Of a DNA stretch of 64,000 nt, positions 19,743 through 28,930 are shown piece after piece. The stretch is from Agrobacterium salinitolerans (GTDB lineage Bacteria; Pseudomonadota; Alphaproteobacteria; Rhizobiales; Rhizobiaceae), in contig NZ_MRDH01000019.1 of assembly GCF_002008225.1 (NCBI RefSeq), forward strand, positions 1 through 64,000, written 5' to 3'. A program made the position numbers and the translations under genes. The notes below the pieces were generated by a model that saw nothing but the letters and a program-made list of their open reading frames with translations, was not told where the DNA came from and did not search any database. Every line of letters starts with the position of its first letter. The first letter of the stretch is position 1.

Positions 19743-20585
19743 TTATTTATCGCTTTCGGTCAGGCCCTTTATGAACCAGCGCTGGAAAATGACGACGATC
19801 AGCACCGGCGGCAGCATGGCCAGCACGGCGAGCGCGAAAGCTTCGTTGTAATCGGGAATTTGCGAACCGACCCAGACCTGCAGGATCGACTTGATGCCGC
19901 GCATCAGGGTGAAGAAGCCCTCATCCGTCGTCATCAGCATGGGCCAGAGATACTGGTTCCAGCCATAAACGAACATGATGATGAAGATCGCCGCCATCAT
20001 GGTGCGGGACAGCGGTATGAGAACGTCGATGAAGAATTTCACCGGACCCGCACCATCGATACGGGCAGCCTCCAGCAACTCCTCCGGCACGGATTTGAAG
20101 AACTGCCGGAAATAGAAGGTGCCCGTCGCCGAAGCGAGAAGCGGCACGATGAGGCCGGTATAGGAGTTCAAAAGGCCGAGTTTGCTCATCACCTCATAGG
20201 ACGGCATGATGCGCACTTCGAGCGGCAGAAGCAGCGTGGTGAAGATGATCCAGAAGGCGAGCGTTGCGAACCGGAAGCGGAAATAGACGATCGCATAGGC
20301 CGCGGTCATCGACAGCACGATCTTGCCGACGGCAAAACCGATGCCGAGGATCAGCGAATTCAACACCATGTTGAGACCCGTGATCTGCCCGGTAAAGCCG
20401 CCCTTCTGGGTCAGGACCTTTTCATAAGTCTCGATGAAATTGTCGCCGGGAACCATCGTCAGACCACTGCGGTGAATTTCCGCAGCGGTATGCGTGGAGG
20501 TCATGAAGGCCACGATGACCGGCAATATCAAGAACAGCGCGCCGATGATCAGCACGAGATGATCGAGGGGCTTTGTCTTGTACAT
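19743..20585 (-). CDS. ugpE: sn-Glycerol-3-phosphate ABC transporter permease
   Basis: Inner-membrane permease of the Ugp importer, 280 residues with about six transmembrane helices and the cytoplasmic EAA loop [26 protein letters not shown]. The N-terminus [30 protein letters not shown] is typical of UgpE. ATG 20585 is preferred over the TTG at 20600 because a GAGGG SD lies between them. Tightly packed between ugpA and ugpC. Confidence 0.94.
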   Translation of the reverse strand: MYKTKPLDHLVLIIGALFLILPVIVAFMTSTHTAAEIHRSGLTMVPGDNFIETYEKVLTQKGGFTGQITGLNMVLNSLILGIGFAVGKIVLSMTAAYAIVYFRFRFATLAFWIIFTTLLLPLEVRIMPSYEVMSKLGLLNSYTGLIVPLLASATGTFYFRQFFKSVPEELLEAARIDGAGPVKFFIDVLIPLSRTMMAAIFIIMFVYGWNQYLWPMLMTTDEGFFTLMRGIKSILQVWVGSQIPDYNEAFALAVLAMLPPVLIVVIFQRWFIKGLTESDK

Positions 20586-20596
20586 GGTCTTTTCCC

Positions 20597-21565
20597 TCAA
20601 TTGTAATGGATGCGCTTTTCGATGAAGCGGAACTGGATGATGGTGAGAACGAAGACGACCAGCATCAGAATGACGGACTGGGCGGAAGACCCACCGATGT
20701 CATTGCCGCGGAAACCGTCCAGAAACACCTTGTAGACCAGCGTGATCGGATTATTGGCTGCCTTGTCCTTCACCATCACGTCGATAACGCCGAATGTGTC
20801 GAAGAGCGCATAGGTGATGTTGATGATCAGCAGGAAGAAGGCCGTGGGCGCCAGAAGCGGCATGATCACCGTCCAGAACCGTCGAAAGCCCGAGCGGCAG
20901 TCGATGGCGGCGGCTTCCCGCACCGAAACCGGGACACCCTGAAGCCCCGAAAGGAAGAAGATGAAATTGTAAGGAATCTGCTTCCAGACCGCAACGACGA
21001 TCATGGCGAAGGCCGTATCGAAATAATTGAGGCCGACCTTCATGTCCCAGCCGAGAAACGCGGCCATTTTGACGAAGGGGCCGATATGCTGGTCGAAAAA
21101 CATCATGCCGATGAGACCGGCGACAGGCGGCGCGATGGCATAGACGGAAATCAGCAATGTCTTGTATGTCGAGCTGCCGCGAATGACCGCATCCGCCTTG
21201 ACGGCGAGCAGCAAGCCAAGCGCCAGCGAAAAGAAGGTGACCAGCACGGTGAATACAACCGTGAATTTGGCGATGCTGAGATATTCGGGGCTGAAGATCG
21301 CATCGGAATAGTTGGCAAATCCGACGAAGGAGGCGCCAAAACCGAACGGGTCTTCAATATAAAAGGACGAATGTATGGCCTGAACCGACGGCCAGTAGAA
21401 GAAGATGAAAATCACCGCAAGCTGCGGCGCCAGAAACAGGTAGGGCACGTAGGACGAGGAGAACTGCACGCGCTTCATGCCGGCGTCGGCAGGTTTTGCT
21501 GGCTTTGCAGCCTTTGCGGACCAGCCGGACAAAAACCGACGCGGTTGAGACGATGAATAGGCCAC
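20597..21565 (-). CDS. ugpA: sn-Glycerol-3-phosphate ABC transporter permease
   Basis: Partner permease to UgpE, 322 residues. After a Lys/Ala-rich cytoplasmic N-terminal extension of about 35 residues it shows VPYLFLAPQLAVIFIFFYWPSVQAIHSSFY, the family's first helix, and a variant EAA loop VREAAAIDCRSGFRRFWTVIMPLL. CUT1-type heterodimeric permeases import glycerol-3-phosphate or glycerophosphodiesters. Separated from ugpB by 82 bp and from ugpE by 11 bp. Confidence 0.93.
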   Translation of the reverse strand: MAYSSSQPRRFLSGWSAKAAKPAKPADAGMKRVQFSSSYVPYLFLAPQLAVIFIFFYWPSVQAIHSSFYIEDPFGFGASFVGFANYSDAIFSPEYLSIAKFTVVFTVLVTFFSLALGLLLAVKADAVIRGSSTYKTLLISVYAIAPPVAGLIGMMFFDQHIGPFVKMAAFLGWDMKVGLNYFDTAFAMIVVAVWKQIPYNFIFFLSGLQGVPVSVREAAAIDCRSGFRRFWTVIMPLLAPTAFFLLIINITYALFDTFGVIDVMVKDKAANNPITLVYKVFLDGFRGNDIGGSSAQSVILMLVVFVLTIIQFRFIEKRIHYN

Positions 21566-21647
21566 GCTTGCGCTTCCTTATCCAAGAGCGAGCCCCCTTC
21601 CGTGGGAAAGGAGGCTCGGCAATGGTCATTGGTTTCGTAAAGATCGA

Positions 21648-22946
21648 TCAGCCGGCCGTCTTGGCGAAACGGGCGAGCAGGTCGTTGCCTTCCTTCTCGA
21701 TGATGTCGAAGGCGTCCTTCGGCGTGACTTCGCCGGAGAAGATGCGGTTATATTCGCGTTCCATGACAGCGCGGATCTGCGGGTAGAAGCCGAGACGGTA
21801 ACCCTTGGACCATTCACCACCCGGCAGCGACAGCTGCTGAATACCGACTTCGGCGACCGGCTTTTCCTTGTAGTAGCCTTCAGCCTTCGCCTTTTCGTAA
21901 GCAGCCTTGGTGATGGCGACGTAACCGGTTGCCTTGTGGTAGAAGACCTGGATTTCCGGCGAGGTCAGGAACTGGAAGAAGTCGGCCACGCACTTGTTTT
22001 CGGCTTCAGACTTGCCCGACATTGCAAAGAGCGCAGCGCCACCGATGAAGGAGTTGGTGCCGGCGCCCTTGATGGAACCCCAGTAGGGAAGGAAGGTTGC
22101 CGAGAACGGCATGGTCGCCGTCTTCTGCAGGCCGCCGAACGAACCCGAAGAACCGATCCAGAAGGCGACCTTGCCTTCTTCGAAGGGCTTCTGGTTGTCG
22201 TTCCAGCCGGCGCCGTAATAGGCGAACAGGCCCTTGTCCTTCCAGTCCTTCAGCTTGTCGAACATCATGACGAGGTTCGGGTCGGTAACCTTGAGCTTGG
22301 TGTCGGTGACGCTGTCGTAGCCGTTATTGTTGGTGGCGAACTGGATGTTGTTGCGGGAGAAGAAGTTTTCCGTGAACTGCCAGGTCAGCTGCGACTGGAC
22401 GAGCGGAATATAGCCGGCTTCCTTAAGCTTCGGCGCCACCTGCTCGAACTCTTCCCAGGTCTTCGGCGCTTCGACGCCGGCCTTCTTCAGGGCTTCGTCG
22501 TTGACATACATGATGGGAGCGGAGGAGTTGAACGGCATGCCGACGAACTTGCCGTCAGCGGCAGCATAGAAATAACGAACACCGTTGATGAAGGCGTCGC
22601 GGTCGAACTTGTAGCCAGCCTTGTTGATGAGGTCTTCGGCAGGAATGACAGCGCCCTTGGCGTTGATGATGGTGGCGGCGCCGGCGTCAAAAACCTGGAG
22701 GATGTTCGGCTGCTCGCCGGAGCGGAAGGCAGCGATGCCGCTGGCCAGGGCTTCTTCGTAGGAGCCCTTGGAAACCGGCGTCAGCGCACATTCTTTCTGG
22801 GCTTCGTTGAACTTCTGGGCGACTTCGTTGATGACTTCGCCATTGCGGCCGCCCATGCCGTGCCACCAAGTGATGTTGGTCGCAGCCATGGAAGATGTTG
22901 CCGACATGCTGACGGCCACCGCGGCCATGGAAATCTTCTTCAACAT
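21648..22946 (-). CDS. ugpB: sn-Glycerol-3-phosphate periplasmic binding protein
   Basis: Periplasmic solute-binding protein of the Ugp system, 432 residues. It starts with a Sec signal peptide (MLKKISMAAVAVSMSATSSMAA) and then TNITWWHGMGGRNGEVINEVAQKFN, a UgpB hallmark. FNSSAPIMYVNDEALKKAGV and GSSGSFGGLQ are also characteristic. It is first in the operon and directly downstream of a PHO box (23011-23039), so expression under phosphate starvation through PhoB is expected. Confidence 0.95.
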   Translation of the reverse strand: MLKKISMAAVAVSMSATSSMAATNITWWHGMGGRNGEVINEVAQKFNEAQKECALTPVSKGSYEEALASGIAAFRSGEQPNILQVFDAGAATIINAKGAVIPAEDLINKAGYKFDRDAFINGVRYFYAAADGKFVGMPFNSSAPIMYVNDEALKKAGVEAPKTWEEFEQVAPKLKEAGYIPLVQSQLTWQFTENFFSRNNIQFATNNNGYDSVTDTKLKVTDPNLVMMFDKLKDWKDKGLFAYYGAGWNDNQKPFEEGKVAFWIGSSGSFGGLQKTATMPFSATFLPYWGSIKGAGTNSFIGGAALFAMSGKSEAENKCVADFFQFLTSPEIQVFYHKATGYVAITKAAYEKAKAEGYYKEKPVAEVGIQQLSLPGGEWSKGYRLGFYPQIRAVMEREYNRIFSGEVTPKDAFDIIEKEGNDLLARFAKTAG

Positions 22947-23010
22947 TACTAAATCCTCTCCACCATTTATTGGGATGAGGATGCGAATAGAGGCGTTCCA
23001 TGACGCCTCT

Positions 23011-23039
23011 TTGACAGTTCCGTGTCAGATTTATTACAG
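23011..23039 (-). promoter_or_regulatory. PHO box of the ugp operon
   Basis: On the minus strand three PhoB half-sites in 11-bp register precede ugpB: CTGTAAT, CTGACAC and CTGTCAA, separated by 4-bp spacers. This fits the PhoB consensus CTGTCAT-N4-CTGTCAT. Between the box and the ugpB start lies a perfect 8-bp hairpin (22989-22996 with 23003-23010), possibly in the mRNA leader. Confidence 0.8.
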
Positions 23040-23054
23040 CGCGTACGGACAATC

Positions 23055-23615
23055 TCAGCCGGCTATGCGATTTATGGGTCGGGCCGGATTTCCCACGACC
23101 GTTGCACCTCGCGGCACATCGCGCGTCACCACCGAACCGGCGCCGACAATTGCGCCGTCACCGATGGTGATACCGGCCAGAATGATCGCTCCGCCGCCAA
23201 TCCAGACATCGCGGCCAATCGTGACGGGCTTTGCGATTTCAATCCCCTGCGCGCGCGGAACCGGGTCCAGATGGTGCTCCGCACAATAGATCTGCACGGC
23301 GGGACCAAGCATCGCGCCGTCGCCTATCGCGACCTTCGCAGAATCGAGAATTGTGCAGCCGGCATTGAGATAGACATTCCTGCCCAGCGTGACGTTGAGG
23401 CCGTAGGCGCAATGAAACGGCGCCTCGATAAATGCCCCTTCACCCGCAGAAGCAAAAAGGGCCCGCAGTAGCGGCCCGATGGCACCGCGCTCATCCGGCT
23501 GCATGGTATTGTGCTGGTGAACCGCCCGTCGCGCATGGCCGCGCAGCAAATCCAGTTCGGCATCCATGCAGTTGTACCATTCGCCCGCGGCCATCTTTTC
23601 CCGCTCGGTGGACAT
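23055..23615 (-). CDS. Maltose/galactoside O-acetyltransferase family protein (LacA/NodL type)
   Basis: Left-handed beta-helix acetyltransferase using acetyl-CoA, 186 residues. The N-terminal Mac domain is [27 protein letters not shown]. The hexapeptide repeat domain includes [20 protein letters not shown], the catalytic-His region in YCAEHHLDP, and [30 protein letters not shown]. It starts after a GAGGG SD at 23615. Maltose acetyltransferase, NodL and LacA share this layout, so the acceptor sugar is unknown. It lies between yraN and the ugp promoter. Confidence 0.88.
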   Translation of the reverse strand: MSTEREKMAAGEWYNCMDAELDLLRGHARRAVHQHNTMQPDERGAIGPLLRALFASAGEGAFIEAPFHCAYGLNVTLGRNVYLNAGCTILDSAKVAIGDGAMLGPAVQIYCAEHHLDPVPRAQGIEIAKPVTIGRDVWIGGGAIILAGITIGDGAIVGAGSVVTRDVPRGATVVGNPARPINRIAG

Positions 23616-23632
23616 TGGCTTCCCCCTCCCTC

Positions 23633-24001
23633 TTAAAATGCGTCGATAAAGTGCTGCGGCAGGCGTCGTGGCAGAATGGCGACAATATCGAAGCGCAGTG
23701 AAAGACGGTCGGCATCCTTGCGACGGGAGAGCCAGAGATCGGCAGCCGCGCGGATGCGCTGTTGCGAATGGAAACCGACGGCATTCACCGCGCTCTCACC
23801 CGAAGCGCGCGCCTTGACCTCGATGATGGCAACGAGATTCTTCTTGCGGGCGATGAGATCGATTTCCCCCAGCCGGGTGCGATACCGAATGGCGAGGATG
23901 CGATATCCTTTCGCCAGCAGATAAAGTGCGGCCCAATATTCCGCGGTGTGGCCGCGCCGCTCGGCATTACGCCTTTTTTCCCTTTGCGCGTCAGCCGCCA
24001 T
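23633..24001 (-). CDS. yraN: YraN family (UPF0102) endonuclease-like protein
   Basis: A 122-residue UPF0102 protein with a restriction-endonuclease-like core: [37 protein letters not shown] and AIIEVKARA give the GEID...EVK catalytic pattern. The in vivo role is not established. It overlaps the rsmI 3' end by 11 nt, so it belongs to the rsmI transcript. Confidence 0.92.
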   Translation of the reverse strand: MAADAQREKRRNAERRGHTAEYWAALYLLAKGYRILAIRYRTRLGEIDLIARKKNLVAIIEVKARASGESAVNAVGFHSQQRIRAAADLWLSRRKDADRLSLRFDIVAILPRRLPQHFIDAF

Positions 24002-24932
24002 TCCTGTCCTTCATATCCAGCAGCCGCTGATAAAGCTCCTTGCGCGGCAGGCCCGTCAGCTTCGCCGCTTCACCGGCAGCCTTGGCGGCGGACATGGTTG
24101 AGACAAGATCTTTCAGGAGCTTCTCGACATCCTCGATATCGGGAATGTCGTCATAGGAGGGTGGCTCCACCAGCAGCACGATCTCGCCCTTCACCACACG
24201 ATCCTCGTCATAATAATCGGCAAGCTCGCTGAGCGTGCCGCGCCGAAACTCCTCGAAAGTCTTGGTCAGTTCGCGGCACACTACGGCGCGCCGGTCGCGG
24301 CCAAGCACTTCCGACGCCACCTTGACGGTGGCGCCAATGCGGCGCGGCGATTCAAAAAAGATCAAAGTGGCGGGGATTTTCGCAAGTTCGGCAAAACGGT
24401 CGCGCTTGCCGCGATCCTTCACCGGTAGGAAACCCGCAAACAGAAATGCATCGCTCGGCATACCGGAACCGACAAGAGCGGCAAGCGGCGCCGATGCGCC
24501 CGGCACCGGCACGACGCGATGGCCTGCCTCAAGCGCCAGCTGGCCAAGACGATAACCGGGATCGGACACCAGCGGCGTTCCGGCGTCCGATACCAGTGCC
24601 ACGGATTTTCCGGCCTCCAGCGCGGCAATGAGCTTCGGTCCCGCTTCATTGGCATTGTGTTCGTGATAGGCGAGCGGACGCGTGCGGATGCCATAACGCT
24701 CAAGCAGGATGCGGGTGACGCGGGTATCCTCGCAGGCGAGAACATCGGCCGAGGCCAGCGTTTCCAGCGCGCGGATGGTGATATCGCCAAGATTGCCGAT
24801 GGGTGTGGCGACGAGATAAAGCGCCGGCTCCAGCGGCCGCGCAGGAACGGTGGCCGTGCCGATCCTGAATTCCTTCGCCGCCTGTCTGGCATCACTGTTC
24901 GATATTTCCTGCGTCACACGGCTTCCAATCAT
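23991..24932 (-). CDS. rsmI: 16S rRNA (cytidine1402-2'-O)-methyltransferase
   Basis: RsmI methylates the 2'-OH of C1402 in the 16S rRNA decoding centre. Start at ATG 24932 (313 residues); the frame reaches 25001 but the extra residues do not resemble the family. Tetrapyrrole-methylase fold motifs are [66 protein letters not shown] and FLFAGFLP. Divergent from dnaN; yraN overlaps its 3' end. Confidence 0.96.
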   Translation of the reverse strand: MIGSRVTQEISNSDARQAAKEFRIGTATVPARPLEPALYLVATPIGNLGDITIRALETLASADVLACEDTRVTRILLERYGIRTRPLAYHEHNANEAGPKLIAALEAGKSVALVSDAGTPLVSDPGYRLGQLALEAGHRVVPVPGASAPLAALVGSGMPSDAFLFAGFLPVKDRGKRDRFAELAKIPATLIFFESPRRIGATVKVASEVLGRDRRAVVCRELTKTFEEFRRGTLSELADYYDEDRVVKGEIVLLVEPPSYDDIPDIEDVEKLLKDLVSTMSAAKAAGEAAKLTGLPRKELYQRLLDMKDRNGG

Positions 24933-25195
24933 TCTGGCCGACCCTTGCCGGCCGGTCGCTCCGGTTTTTTCCTTTATGGGCAATAGAAAACCGGCGAACA
25001 AGGTCCATCGGCGGTCCCAACCTGTGGATCATGTTGTATAGCAGTAAAATGAGCCGAGGCAGATGAACTCGGCTCTTGCATTTTCTGCAATAACTCTGCC
25101 ATTTTGCCCGTCCACATTGTCCGGCTTTTGCCGGTGAAGACTCTTCTTGCCGATCCGGCGGTGGCCGGTTCGCAACGTTGAAAGCGGTAGCGTCC

Positions 25196-26314
25196 ATGCG
25201 TATTACTCTTGAGCGGTCGAACCTTCTGAAATCTCTGAACCACGTCCACAGGGTCGTCGAGCGTCGCAACACGATCCCGATCCTGTCCAACGTTCTGCTG
25301 CGCGCCTCCGGCGCCAATCTGGACATGAAGGCGACCGACCTCGATCTCGAAATCACCGAAGCGACGCCGGCCATGGTGGAACAGGCGGGCGCCACAACCG
25401 TGCCGGCGCATCTGCTTTATGAAATCGTGCGCAAGCTGCCGGACGGTTCCGAAGTGCTTCTGGCCACCAACCCGGACGGCTCCTCGATGACGGTTGCCTC
25501 CGGCCGTTCGAAATTCTCGCTGCAATGCCTGCCGGAAGGGGACTTCCCCGATCTGACCGCCGGCACCTTCAGCCACACCTTCAAACTGAAGGCGACCGAC
25601 CTGAAGATGCTGATCGACCGCACACAGTTTGCGATTTCGACCGAAGAGACGCGTTATTACCTTAACGGCATCTTCTTCCACACCATCGAGAGCAATGGCG
25701 ATCTGAAGTTGCGCGCTGTCGCGACCGACGGTCACCGCCTGGCCCGCGCCGATGTGGATGCGCCGTCCGGCTCCGAAGGCATGCCGGGCATCATCATCCC
25801 GCGCAAGACCGTGGGCGAACTACAGAAGCTGATGGACAACCCTGAACTGGAAGTGACGGTTGAAGTATCGGATGCGAAAATCCGCTTGACAATCGGCTCT
25901 GTCGTTCTGACCTCGAAGCTGATCGACGGCACCTTCCCGGACTACCAGCGCGTGATCCCGACCGGCAACGACAAGGAAATGCGGGTCGATTGCCAGACCT
26001 TCGCGCAGGCTGTCGACCGCGTCTCGACCATTTCTTCCGAGCGCGGCCGCGCCGTGAAGCTCGCGCTCACCAACGGCCAGCTAACGCTGACCGTCAACAA
26101 CCCGGATTCGGGCAGTGCGACGGAAGAAGTGGCTGTCGGTTACGACAATGATTCGATGGAAATCGGCTTCAACGCCAAATATCTCCTCGACATCACCTCG
26201 CAGCTTTCCGGCGACGACGCGATTTTCCTGCTGGCAGACGCCGGCTCGCCGACGCTCGTACGCGACACCGCCGGCGACGACGCGCTTTACGTTTTGATGC
26301 CGATGCGCGTTTGA
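25196..26314 (+). CDS. dnaN: DNA polymerase III subunit beta (sliding clamp)
   Basis: The sliding clamp that tethers DNA polymerase III to DNA. ATG 25196 gives 372 residues with the standard N-terminus MRITLERSNLLKSLNHVHRVVERRNTIPIL. Three repeated clamp domains follow, with ATDGHRLARADVD at the end of domain II and the C-terminus DALYVLMPMRV, which contributes to the peptide-binding cleft. The frame opens 6 codons earlier, at 25178. It stands alone, about 23 kb from dnaA. Confidence 0.98.
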   Translation: MRITLERSNLLKSLNHVHRVVERRNTIPILSNVLLRASGANLDMKATDLDLEITEATPAMVEQAGATTVPAHLLYEIVRKLPDGSEVLLATNPDGSSMTVASGRSKFSLQCLPEGDFPDLTAGTFSHTFKLKATDLKMLIDRTQFAISTEETRYYLNGIFFHTIESNGDLKLRAVATDGHRLARADVDAPSGSEGMPGIIIPRKTVGELQKLMDNPELEVTVEVSDAKIRLTIGSVVLTSKLIDGTFPDYQRVIPTGNDKEMRVDCQTFAQAVDRVSTISSERGRAVKLALTNGQLTLTVNNPDSGSATEEVAVGYDNDSMEIGFNAKYLLDITSQLSGDDAIFLLADAGSPTLVRDTAGDDALYVLMPMRV

Positions 26315-26341
26315 AACGGGAATTTTCCGCAAATTTCATCG

Positions 26342-26371
26342 AAAAGCCGGTGGAACGCTTCACCGGCTTTT
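26342..26371 (+). terminator. Terminator of dnaN
   Basis: An 11-bp stem (26342-26352 with 26361-26371, AAAAGCCGGTG paired with CACCGGCTTTT) lies 28 bp after the dnaN stop. The T-rich end makes it a good Rho-independent terminator. Confidence 0.8.
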
Positions 26372-26503
26372 CTTGATTCGGCATGACTTCTTAAGCCGTA
26401 GACGAATTTTTCCAGTTACGACATTTTGCCTTGTTTTTGCGCCAAATGGGATCAACATTGCGTAACAGTTTTTTGACAATGACCAAATGCATCTGAGGGA
26501 ACT

Positions 26504-27097
26504 ATGGCACTTAACCTGAAGCAACGGCTTGAACAGAAATTTGAGGAAGAAATCCGCTTTTTCAAAGGCATGGTCAGCCAGCCGAAAAAAGTCGGAGCCA
26601 TTGTTCCGACATCGACAATCACGGCGAAAAAAATGGCGAGTGTCATCAATCCCCATTCCGGCCTGCCGGTTCTCGAACTCGGCCCGGGCACGGGCGTCAT
26701 CACCAAGGCCATTCTGGCGCGCGGCATCAAGCCGGAGAACCTCACCGCCATCGAATATTCCACCGATTTCTACAATCAGCTGCTCAGGAGCTATCCGGGC
26801 GTCAATTTCGTCAATGGCGACGCCTTCGATCTCGATTCCACGCTTGGCGAACACGCGGGCCAGATGTTCGACAGCGTCATTTCCGCCGTACCGATGCTGA
26901 ATTTTCCCATGGCCGCCCGTATCAAGCTTCTCGACGAATTGCTGAAGCGCGTCCCCCATGGCCGCCCCGTCGTGCAGATATCCTACGGTCCGATTTCCCC
27001 GATCGTCGCGCAGCCGCATCTCTATCACATCCGTCATTTCGATTTCATCGTGCGCAATATTCCGCCGGCGCAATTGTGGACCTACACGCGGGCCTGA
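26504..27097 (+). CDS. pmtA: Phosphatidylethanolamine N-methyltransferase PmtA
   Basis: SAM-dependent enzyme converting phosphatidylethanolamine to phosphatidylcholine by three methylations; in Agrobacterium phosphatidylcholine is needed for virulence. The 197-residue protein has the amphipathic membrane-binding N-terminus MALNLKQRLEQKFEEEIRFFKGMVSQPKKVGAIVPTS and SAM motif I VLELGPGTGVITKAIL. The second half shows VISAVPMLNFPM and RPVVQISYGPISP. It closely matches the Rhizobium/Agrobacterium PmtA I remember. A TTGACA (about 26472) may be part of its promoter. Confidence 0.95.
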   Translation: MALNLKQRLEQKFEEEIRFFKGMVSQPKKVGAIVPTSTITAKKMASVINPHSGLPVLELGPGTGVITKAILARGIKPENLTAIEYSTDFYNQLLRSYPGVNFVNGDAFDLDSTLGEHAGQMFDSVISAVPMLNFPMAARIKLLDELLKRVPHGRPVVQISYGPISPIVAQPHLYHIRHFDFIVRNIPPAQLWTYTRA

Positions 27098-27192
27098 TAG
27101 TCGACAGAGCGCCGGAACCCGTCATTTCCAGGTCACGACGGATGGTTAGGGTATTGATTTGCCCTTTCCGCCGCCCTTGAGGACCGATTGCC

Positions 27193-27789
27193 ATGCATGC
27201 GCTCTACATTACCCACCCGCAGGTCAAGATCGATCCGGCCGTTCCCGTTCCCGAATGGGGGCTTTCGGACAGGGGTGCCGAGCGGACGCGCGAGGCAAGC
27301 TGCCTGCCCTGGGCACGGTCATTGCGCCACATCGTTTCCAGCGCCGAGACCAAGGCGATCGAAACCGCCCGCATCCTGGCTGAAGCCTCCGGGGTGGACG
27401 TGGACATCGTCGAGGCGATGCATGAAAACGACCGGTCCGCCACCGGCTTCCTGCCGTCGCCGGAATTCGAAAAGGCGGCGGACTGGTTCTTCGCCCATCC
27501 CGAGGAAAGCTTTCACGGCTGGGAGCGTGCAATCGACGCGCAGGCGCGTATCGTCAGGGCGGTCAAAGCCGTTCTTGACCGGCACGACCCGCAGCAGCCG
27601 ATCGCCTTTGTCGGTCATGGTGGCGTTGGCACGCTTCTGAAATGCCATATCGAAGGCCGTGGCATCAGCCGCGCCGAGGACCAGCCGCCGGGCGGCGGCA
27701 ACCTTTTCCGCTTTTCCATCGCCGAATTTTCACTTGCAGCCGCGTCCCCCACATGCGACTGGACGGCAATGGAAACATGGCAGGGATAA
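27193..27789 (+). CDS. Histidine phosphatase family protein with altered RHG motif
   Basis: A 198-residue protein of the phosphoglycerate-mutase-like superfamily. The N-terminal strand normally ending RHG/RHA reads YITHPQ, so the catalytic His is retained but the preceding Arg is Thr. Other superfamily features remain: [31 protein letters not shown], and the second His in [13 protein letters not shown]. It may be a weak or specialised phosphatase. It is immediately upstream of pyrF (4-bp gap), so the two are probably co-transcribed. Confidence 0.82.
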   Translation: MHALYITHPQVKIDPAVPVPEWGLSDRGAERTREASCLPWARSLRHIVSSAETKAIETARILAEASGVDVDIVEAMHENDRSATGFLPSPEFEKAADWFFAHPEESFHGWERAIDAQARIVRAVKAVLDRHDPQQPIAFVGHGGVGTLLKCHIEGRGISRAEDQPPGGGNLFRFSIAEFSLAAASPTCDWTAMETWQG

Positions 27790-27793
27790 GACA

Positions 27794-28501
27794 ATGACCG
27801 CGCGCGAAAAACTCATCGTCGGGCTGGATGTTCCGACTGTGCAGCAGGCCGAAGACATCGTTTCGAAAATCGGCGACGAGGTTCTGTTCTACAAGATCGG
27901 TTATCAGCTGGTCTTCGCCGGCGGTCTCGAATTCGCGCGTGACCTTGTCCAGAGCGGCAAGAAGGTCTTTCTCGACATGAAGCTGCTGGATATCGACAAT
28001 ACCGTCGCCTCCGGTGTCGAAAACATCGCCCGCATGGGCATGTCGATGCTGACGCTGCACGCCTATCCGAAAGCGATGCGCGCTGCCGTCAAGGCCGCTG
28101 AAGGCTCCGGCCTTTGCCTGCTGGGCGTCACCGTGCTCACCTCGATGGACGACGTCGATCTCGCCGAGGCGGGTTATGCTTCTGACGCCCGTTCGCTGGT
28201 GCTGCGCCGGGCGGAGCAGGCACGCGAGGCGGGCATGGGCGGCATCGTCTGTTCGGCGGAAGAATCGACCGCCGTGCGCGAAATTCTCGGTCCTGATCTT
28301 GCCGTCGTCACCCCCGGCATTCGCCCCGTCGGCGCTGATCTCGGCGATCAGAAGCGTGTGATGACGCCTTACGATGCCATCAAGGCCGGTTCGAGCCATC
28401 TGGTTGTCGCCCGCCCCATCGTCAGGGCGGAAGACCCGAAAGCGGCGGCCCGCGCCATTCTGGACGATATGCTGCGCGCCAGCTTCCCGGCCAATCAGTA
28501 A
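27794..28501 (+). CDS. pyrF: Orotidine 5'-phosphate decarboxylase
   Basis: Last step of UMP synthesis, decarboxylating OMP. ATG 27794 gives 235 residues; the frame extends to 27659 within the upstream gene and is rejected. The catalytic DxKxxD array appears as [13 protein letters not shown], and the phosphate site as [19 protein letters not shown]. The N-terminus [14 protein letters not shown] and C-terminus [20 protein letters not shown] are typical. Co-oriented with the histidine phosphatase upstream and a DUF1330 gene downstream (gap about 20 bp). Confidence 0.96.
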   Translation: MTAREKLIVGLDVPTVQQAEDIVSKIGDEVLFYKIGYQLVFAGGLEFARDLVQSGKKVFLDMKLLDIDNTVASGVENIARMGMSMLTLHAYPKAMRAAVKAAEGSGLCLLGVTVLTSMDDVDLAEAGYASDARSLVLRRAEQAREAGMGGIVCSAEESTAVREILGPDLAVVTPGIRPVGADLGDQKRVMTPYDAIKAGSSHLVVARPIVRAEDPKAAARAILDDMLRASFPANQ

Positions 28502-28521
28502 CGATGACAGGAGGAGATGAA

Positions 28522-28809
28522 ATGGCAAAGGGATATTGGATCGCCCAGGTCGATGTACGCGACAGCGAGCGTTACAAGGACTATGTCTCCACAGCCAAGC
28601 CCGCCTTCGAGCGGTTCGGCGCCAATTTTCTGGCTCGCGGCGGGTCGGTGACGGAACTGGAAGGTAAGGCGCGTGCACGCAACGTTGTCATCGAATTCCC
28701 GTCCGTCCAGCATGCGATTGACTGCTACAACTCTCCCGAATACCAGGCGGCGGCTAAAATCCGCCAGGAAGTGGCAGATGCGCAGATGATGATCGTCGAA
28801 GGAATTTGA
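28522..28809 (+). CDS. DUF1330 domain protein
   Basis: A 95-residue dimeric alpha/beta-barrel-type protein of the DUF1330 family, seen from MAKGYWIAQVDVRDSERYKDYVSTAKPAFERFG, FLARGGSVTELEG, NVVIEFPSVQHAIDCYNSPEYQAA and the closing ADAQMMIVEGI. No enzymatic activity is established for the family. ATG 28522 follows an AGGAGATGAA SD. It likely shares the pyrF transcript. Confidence 0.88.
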   Translation: MAKGYWIAQVDVRDSERYKDYVSTAKPAFERFGANFLARGGSVTELEGKARARNVVIEFPSVQHAIDCYNSPEYQAAAKIRQEVADAQMMIVEGI

Positions 28810-28930
28810 GGACCGTCAACCGCATTTCCCAAACTAGCCTCAGGCCTTGCGACAACCGCTCTTCACGCGCGCGTAGCTTTGGGCTAAGAGACTGAAAAAC
28901 GCTTTATCGACAGCTTCTGAGGAGCCTCCC

